Shown here piece by piece: positions 57,211 to 64,000 of a stretch of 64,000 nucleotides of DNA. The position numbers and the translations under genes were made by a program. Below the pieces are notes generated by a model. That model did no database searches and was not told the origin of the DNA. It saw only the letters and a program-made list of their open reading frames with translations. This stretch comes from Oenanthe sinensis (taxonomy: Eukaryota; Streptophyta; Magnoliopsida; Apiales; Apiaceae): the NCBI GenBank assembly GCA_028671895.1, contig CM053802.1, positions 38,788,201 to 38,852,200 on the forward strand. Reading direction: 5' to 3'. The stretch's first letter is position 1, and every line of letters starts with the position of its first letter.

Positions 57211-58935
57211 TGAAAGTCATATGACTAGTCCTATTTGTAATAAGTAGATGACAACTCAACTCAGATAAGAAAGTGAAGTAAATAATAAATATTGAATATA
57301 GAGGAAGAACAAAAGAAGCCATGACAGGACAAGAGAAGACACAAAGACCACTACAGCAGAAATGAGAATCAACATTGTAGTTAGTCATCCGTGAACCAGA
57401 CCAGTGCACAGGGTGTCAACAATGTCAGTGAAGATTCGTCATCAAAAGTTCAAGTGGTTAAAAGGGTTATTGTTGAAGAACAAAAGAGTTTTATCTACAT
57501 CAACAATAGTCAAGACTTTAATTTAATTCTCTATTAATTAATTAGTTAATTTAATTAGTAAATTAATTCACTCAGAATTAATTTATTTCTTAAATTAATT
57601 AAAGGATTAATTAATTTAGAATGACAGAAGACAGAAGATGGAAGCTCAAAGGGTTACAGGTTTGTTTGGAATGCAGTGTACAAGAGTCAGAATCCAAGAT
57701 TGAATATTTGAGTGGGTACATGCAGTGGTGAAAAGAAGTATTGTCTACTTTAAAGAGTCAGATTATTTCAGTAACAGAGGTACTTCTAATTGCAACTGTA
57801 GAAACAGCCAAACATGCCTGACGGTACTAACTTGAAGAAAAGACGGAAAAAGAAATGACACAGAAGAAATGCAGAGTCATATATTCTTAAAGGTGGAACC
57901 CCGGTTGGAATTGATTTATCATTTCCAAGTCAAAAAGAGTTCAGTTTCCGACGTTCAAGAGACCGCAGTTTAGAGCATTATAAGTTGTGCGGGTCGAAAA
58001 GCATTTCTACGGAGCCTATCCACTAAAAGACGAAATAGGCCCATTTCTCTTTACAATTGAAATGGCAGGTGAGTTTTTAAAAAGGAACCAATCACAAGCT
58101 GCCACGTGTCCAAAGAAAAGAAAAAGAATGAAATTGGCAGAGAAAGGAAATGTCATACCGAGAAGAAATTAAAAGTCATACCGAAGCTTTGATTCTGGAA
58201 AGTCATACCGAGCTAATTTTATTTAATTTAAATAAGTCATACCGATTTATTTAATTAAATAAGTCATACCGAGCAGATTTTATTTAATTAAAATAAGTAA
58301 TACCGATTTTTTTAATTAAATAAAATGTGAATATGACTTTAAAAAAGTCATACCGAATTTTCAGAAAGTCATACCGAATTTTCAGAAAGTCATACCGAAT
58401 TTTTGAAAGTCATACCGAGTGAAAAAAATCATGCCCAGCTTTTTAATAAGTCATGCAAGGCTTATTTCTTGTTAAATTAAGTCATATTGGAAGAGTCATG
58501 CTAGCTTTTCAACCTCTATAAATATGAGGCTTGAGCTTCATTTTTCAAAAGTAGAAAAACTTTCAAATTCAGTAATTTGTCTGCAAAGTTATATTCACAG
58601 ACTTTCTGTGCTGGTTTGAGTTTAATTCCTTAAGTAGAACAATTCATATCAAATTTGTTCTAGGAATTAAATGTTTATTCTACCGAATGTTGTAACACCC
58701 GTTTAAGTTTAATATACGTATTTAACTTGAATCTTGTTTACTTACCTGCTAATTTTCTATATCTTAAATGTTCAATAATGAAAATAGAAAGCTAGTAAGT
58801 CAGCCTCTCAAACACTACAAGGACTCGAACCCTCAGCTTAAGCAATAATTTAATTCCGCAAATTCTGAAAAAAAAATTAAATTGTTGTCAGTATCGCATT
58901 CAACCCCCCTTCTACGATACTTCCGAGACCCAACA
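57211..58935 (+). repeat. Element E 3' LTR (1725 bp)
   Basis: Starts TGAAAGTCATATGACTA and ends GACCCAACA, followed by ACTGA. It has one more GTCATACCGA repeat unit than the 5' LTR (near 58350-58380) and keeps about 20 bp near 58045-58080 that the 5' LTR lacks. It lacks two short AT segments. TATA is at 58515-58523. Confidence 0.95.
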
Positions 58936-58940
58936 ACTGA
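58936..58940 (+). repeat. Target site duplication of element E (right), ACTGA
   Basis: Identical to 24680-24684. Element D ORF3 resumes here. Confidence 0.95.
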
Positions 58941-60635
58941 TTTGTTCATTCCTGACCTATCTGATGATCAAATGGAAGAAGGTACACTTCTAGACTCTGA
59001 CTATTCTGCTTTTCTACAAGATGAATTTGTCACAATATCTCTCTCTATGCCTCAAACGGCAATGCACACACTAGAGCCATAAGTGGCCATCGAAGCTGGC
59101 AATGAACTTGACAAAGACCAACCAGTTCTAACCACTTCTAGAGAACAACAAACACTCCCTTCATCTCCTAAAACCAAAAAATAACCCATGATTTAGATGA
59201 TAGGAGTGAGTCCCTACCGGATCAGGAAATTTTTGAAATATCCCCTACAGCTCTGCCTTCTCAAAATTGACGTAAAATGAATTTTAAACCTAAGGCAACT
59301 GTGAGCTAGGAACCTGATTCTCCAATCTCTGAAACATTTCTTTTCTTTCGTGATCTTAATTTTGAAATTGATAAAATACTGAAAGGTACGGGTACATAAT
59401 CAGAGATGGAAACAAAATCCGCTACTTCAGTAGTTAGTACTGTTTTGGTTGATCCAATTCAGAACCTGTCTTCACAAACAGTTGGGGGCATCACTGATTC
59501 TCACGAGCTATTCATTACATTGTCAAATGTGGTGACCCCCTGGACTTAACATCTCCAGATCCTATTCAGGATTTTTTCCCTCCCTAAGTGGGTGAAATGC
59601 CCCCTCTCCTTTAGAAGGGAAGAGGTCTCTATTCAAGGACTAGCTGCATCAGCAGCATCACCACTTCAAGTGAAAATGCCTTTACAGGCTTCGCGGGGCA
59701 CCAAAGGCTCTCATTTGTCATTCACTACATTGCCTGGGGTGGTGACCCCTCTGGAAATTCCAAGTCCAGCTCCTACAACGGAGGTCCTCCCCACCTTTTC
59801 AGGTCAGGCGGAGGGACAACACACCCATAGAGGGGATGTGGACTCTATTAATAGAGTATCCACTGCTTCGGTAGTAGAACCTGTTCAGGGTGTCTCTGAG
59901 CAGGTAATGCCTTCAATGGCTTCAGCTGGCAACACGGATTTTACATCTCTGCCAATTATTACAGAATCCACAGTGGTGACCACACTGGGTCTCAAACCCC
60001 CAGTTCCTGAAAAAGGAGTTCTCCCCACTCACAGTGATCCGGCGGAGAGGCAACCTACCCATAGAAGGGATAGGGATTTCAATGCAGGTACAGAAGATCA
60101 AGATCCAATGAATGAAATGAGTGAAACAATAAACCTGAGTGATATTCAATTCCCTGACCCTGATCAACCGAGTGTGAGTGTTGAGGGTCGTGCTCAAACA
60201 GTTACAGTGAGTAGTGAGATACCTACTAACCAAACAAACACCCCACACAATGCACACATAGCACACAGCCAAAGGATTCTAAATCTGGAGGCCCAAGTCA
60301 TAGAAATTCACTATTCAATCAGGAAGATCTTGGAAGTGCAAGAGCAGTAGCGAGCTGAAATGAAAGCAATCAAAGAATTAGTCCAACAACTGCTGGCTCA
60401 GAAAGTCCCTATTTCAACTCAATCAACTTCAACAGCTCAGATTACTCCGATCAGAAGGGAGGATAACCTAACTGAGGGGGAGAGAATGGAACAAGAAAAA
60501 GTTGGAGCTGAAATGATCATGGAAAATACAGCTCAGGGGGAGTCAGATATCTTCTATAGGCCTGGAGCGAGGCAACTGGAGGAAGGACAAATATTTGAAC
60601 TGGAACGATTGAGATATTTATATATATTTAATTAA
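58941..60635 (+). pseudogene. Element D ORF3, 3' part, resuming after element E
   Basis: The reading phase at the ACTGA duplication continues from 24684 ('EEPQNTD') into 'LFIPDLSDDQMEEGTLLD', open to TAA at 59080-59082. By alignment with C, that stop replaces the Ser of 'AEPSVAL'. One frameshift follows before 59592. A long frame runs 59592-60350 ('LPGVVTPLEIPSPAP', 'NLEAQVIEIHYSIRK'), stops at TAG 60348 and continues in phase to about 60635. GGGGGAG tracts at 60476 and 60536 mark the approach of the 3' end, but no 3' LTR follows. Confidence 0.8.
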
Positions 60636-63600
60636 TATGAGTTATATTATTTTTGTGCTCCAATGTGATAAGATTTGGTATGTGGTCATTTTACATGTCT
60701 AGTTGACTGCATGTTTGACCACAATGTGTTTAAGTGATTTATTAAAGTGATTAATTGATTTTTATGCTAAATATATGTACTGTTTGATTTTTATAAAGTT
60801 ATTGGTGTGACCAATAATTATGAAATTTTATATGTATCTTCTATGTGATTTTAGACACGTTCTAAAAATGGTGGTGTATTTAATTCTAGTTCCAGTGATT
60901 TTATATAAATCTTTCATTCATGTTTTATTCTAGAGATATTTCTATTCTAAATTCCATATTTAATTATTGGAATGTCCAAAAATCATAAAATCTTTTCCAA
61001 AATGCTCATTGGACATTCAGAAAGTTTTAAAAAATAAAATTTTATTTTATTCAAGCCCAAAAATATTTTTAATAATTTTCCTACTCTTATTTTCTATTTT
61101 TGTACTAAAACTTCAAAGATTTTTATTTAAATATCCGTTCATCAGAAAAATATTTTTAAAAATATGTGTGAGCTTATAAAATCATGTTCTAAATTTTAAA
61201 AATATAAAACTTATTTTTGTATCCTTTTCCCATCAAAATTCGAAATTCAATAATTTTAATTCAGAAACTAGTAATTACGAAATTACCATTGTACCCTCGG
61301 CTTTATATAACCACCACCACCTACTTCTTTCTCTTTTTGCTCTGCACTTCCATTTTCCAGGTCTACTTCTCTCTCTCTAGCTATTGTGCGAAGTGTGTGT
61401 GTGTGTGTATCAACTTAATTTGTATACTCGATTACTACAAGTATTGGTTATGCTTGCTTGGTTGATTTTGTGCAAATTATATGTATATATATGTAGTGGC
61501 CATATGTATATGTGTTTGGATTGAAGCTATGACTTGCATGCAGAGGTCGGGGGGTTATTTTTCATGAAACCTAGTTGCTTTTGATGATAATAACACAGAT
61601 TGGAGCATGGGAGTTGGGTCTCGGTGATGAAAAGACCCGAAATGGGTTTCCACTGTGTAACTCAACTGTCACCGGCGATGACTCCGATGAGCCGGTGACT
61701 GGTTTATACCCGTGATGGGTTGTAGTAGTTGGTAACATGCATTAGTTGCTTGTCGATTGTTAGTTAGATCTGCATGTCATTTTTTTCGATTTGTATAGTA
61801 TTTTTCGATTGGTATCACTTGTATCTATGTTTATTTGTATTTTTGCCAAGTGTGTTTTGGTATTGGGAACCATTTGCTAGCTCTAATCGGGCATATGGAT
61901 GTGTTTTAATAAATTATAAGTCGTTTATTTAGGTGTTAATTAATTTCGAATATATATGTGTAATTAATTTCGAAAATGAATTATGTGATTGACTTTGATG
62001 ATATTTGCTTGTATAGTTAGTTAATGGTATTGTATTTGGATTGTGGGGATAAATCAGTTTGATTAAATCCTTGTATTGTAAATTCCCGAATTATAATAGT
62101 ATAATAAGTTATTTTTGAAAATGTATATATATTATTATGATTCGAAGTATATAGTAATGTGATGTTTTGATTTTTTTTTTTATGATTCATGAGAGTATTG
62201 TTAGTATGATTCATAATTGATGTGATTGGTAATAAATATAGATTCTTGTGTGGTCTAGTAATTATTTGTGTCGGTTGTATTCCGAAGGATAGCTCTATAA
62301 CCAGAGAAAGTGCTGTCAAAATTTTATAAGCCAATGATCTTGTTAAAACATTATTGGCACATCACTTCTGTATAGACATTGCTATCAGTCGGGAATAGTA
62401 TAATGTTATATAATTGAAGTGAACACCTATGTGCTACGTGCCTGCCAGTGTATAATTGGTTGATTAGTAGAGTATGTCTACTGTATATTATATATGTTAA
62501 GGGGTTACAGTAACGAAAGGGTAGAGTAGCTAAACGTTAAAGAGAACGTCGAGAGTATATAAGATACTGATATAGTACTATTTATGTGTAGCTACAAAGG
62601 ACGTTGAGGTGAAAGATAAAGGAAAGGCGAAAGTAGAGAGTTAGAGTCGGTGATAGTGAGATCCACATGTTCAGTAGCTGTAGCATTCCTTTTTGAGGCA
62701 AGTAACTATTGCCTAATCTCTTTAAACTCATGAAATGTTTTATGAACTTTTTTACTTTATCTCAACTGTTTTAAGATACAGCATGCCTTACTTTAACTGT
62801 TTTACTTAAACTACAACCTTATACAAGTTTTGACTATACCTTAAACTTTTCAATCTCTGAACTGCTACTGATAACTTATAAACTAGTTTTAAATTCTTAA
62901 ACCATCAACCTTAACTGTGACTTGTGTTTTTCACCATTTCCTTAACCTTGTTTATTTGTACTTTAACCATGATGAGTACCCTAGTGCTATTACCTAATCC
63001 CTGTTTCGAATCGAATGCTTTATAATTGTTTTAAAATCTCTTGTTATACCTGTGAAATTGACCCTACAACCTGACTTTACTCCTATAACATGATTTTGAT
63101 TCCTATGTCATGATTCCTGCTTACCTTACTGCAAAAGAGACTTGTATATAAATTTATCTTCGAATAAAATTTACCTCTGTCTCTTAACTTTTAAAAGATG
63201 GATTTAAATATGAAAGCCGACTTTCAAGAAGTCTTTTTAATCAAAATGATTTGGTTATTTTAAAAGAAATGGTGTTGATATTATAGGAATTCCGATCAAA
63301 ATAGTTTCTGCGGATTCCTATAGGTTGGAGGTGTAATAGGCCGAGTGACGCCGGTCCAGCACTTTTATGTGAAGACTATAATGAGATAGTCAATGGCTAT
63401 AATGAGATAGCCCAAGGCCAATGGCAATAAGTGCCTTTATGAGTACTCCTTATGTCCAGAGGGACTTCGGTCCGTTATGGGGACTTTACGTGGCTGATCA
63501 CCCATATTGTACGGGAGTTGTGAGAAAACTCCAATCAAAATGATTTGGTTTTATAAGTAAAAGTCCTAATGAAAGGACAGTTTTATGAAATGATTTGGAA

Positions 63601-64000
63601 AACAAAGTCCTAATGAAAGGACAGTTTTAAGAAATAATTTGGAAAACAATATCCTAATGAAAGGATAGTTTTACAAGAATGATTTTTGAAATGATTAGTA
63701 ATGAATTTTGAAATGCCTTACAATACCCAGCTTTATATAGCATAGAACTGTCAGATATATCTTGATTTTGACTTCGTTTCATTTATTGTACATTGCTTCC
63801 TGTTATCCATCTAACCCCTGCGAAGTATTCCTAAACCTTGAAATGATTACTTTAGAAGTTTCTTAAAACCTTTCACCCCAGACAATTAGAAACAATAACC
63901 CTGAACTGAACTCTTCAAATACCTGTGCTTCTATCAGTGAAAGCCATGAAAGAAAGTTTTTCGTATAATGAATACCAAGATTAGAAATTGTGGAGTATAA
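60610..64000 (+). other. Unassigned non-coding DNA, possibly the long LTR of another retrotransposon
   Basis: No frame over about 105 codons and no match to A-F that I can see. It begins where D's 3' end is cut short: TGAGATATTTATATA at 60610, preceded by ACGAT, could be an LTR start with a target duplication. Promoter-like features are TTTATATAACC at 61303-61313, then a CT-rich stretch and (GT)8 at 61393-61408. A 44-bp tandem repeat in three copies (AGTCCTAATGAAAGGA, at 63562, 63606 and 63650) and a GC-richer block at 63330-63530 ('ccgagtgacgccggtccagc') lie near the end. The partner LTR would be outside the window. Confidence 0.35.

Larger units (their letters stand above)
24685..58935 (+). 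mobile_element. Element E: defective Sirevirus carrying nested elements C and F
   Basis: LTRs of 1708 and 1725 bp start TGAAAGTCATATGAC and end GACCCAACA, with an ACTGA target duplication. Removing C (with its duplication) and F leaves about 12.4 kb. Contents are primer site, leader with a 222-bp tandem array, gag remnant without the N-terminal core, decayed pol, spacer, decayed ORF3, repeated polypurine tracts and 3' LTR. LTR difference is about 2.4% by hand count plus a few indels, much less than the wreckage inside. It probably moved as a non-autonomous element. Confidence 0.92.

Noticed and set aside
61303..61465. Start of a host gene (TATA box, CT-rich leader, short open frame)
   Set aside because: No frame longer than about 82 codons follows and no recognisable domain or splice structure was seen; an LTR promoter explains it equally well.

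Overview
This is nuclear DNA of a flowering plant, most likely a eudicot. It is AT-rich and contains no recognisable host gene. The species cannot be read from the sequence. Nearly the whole window is a stack of nested LTR retrotransposons on the + strand, almost all Ty1/copia. Five (A to E) look like Sireviruses. They have very long LTRs, a Met-tRNA primer site, a large coiled-coil gag with zinc knuckles, copia-order pol (protease, integrase, reverse transcriptase, RNase H), a third ORF after pol, and repeated GGGGGAG tracts before the 3' LTR. F is a shorter, different copia element. I call them A to F only for this window.

Layout. 1-1493 is the 3' tail of element B, and 1494-16199 is its 3' LTR, split by element A (3006-15852, target duplication ATCTA). 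16200-24684 is the 5' two thirds of an old element D: LTR or leader remnant, gag, pol, spacer and the start of ORF3. D's ORF3 is interrupted by element E (24685-58935, duplication ACTGA) and resumes in phase at 58941-60635. E in turn carries C (26578-39675, duplication AATTT) in its leader and F (42285-51034, duplication ATGAT) in its protease region. From about 60610 to the end is non-coding DNA that I could not assign, possibly the long LTR of another element.

Relative age. My hand counts of 5'/3' LTR differences are about 0.5% for C, 1% for F, 2.3% for A and 2.4% for E. This agrees with the nesting order, since C and F are younger than their host E. No element is intact. C has an open gag but two frameshifts in pol and a truncated ORF3. 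A is broken only by in-frame stops. D has many stops and two catalytic-site changes. E and F have wrecked coding regions despite similar LTRs, so they were probably mobilised in trans as already defective elements.

The most interesting feature is a system of short motifs. Each Sirevirus carries an array of its own motif inside the LTR: TCAATTGAT-like in A, TTCGACACCTAG in B, CCGATAGTTA in C, GTCATACCGA in E. D has GCGCAACAAA in what is probably its LTR remnant. In A, C and D the same private motif recurs in the spacer between pol and ORF3. In A it also recurs inside the coding sequence of gag, of the integrase-RT linker and of ORF3, mostly read as Ser-X-Asp repeats. This looks like an element-specific cis code that the host family copies around its own genome.
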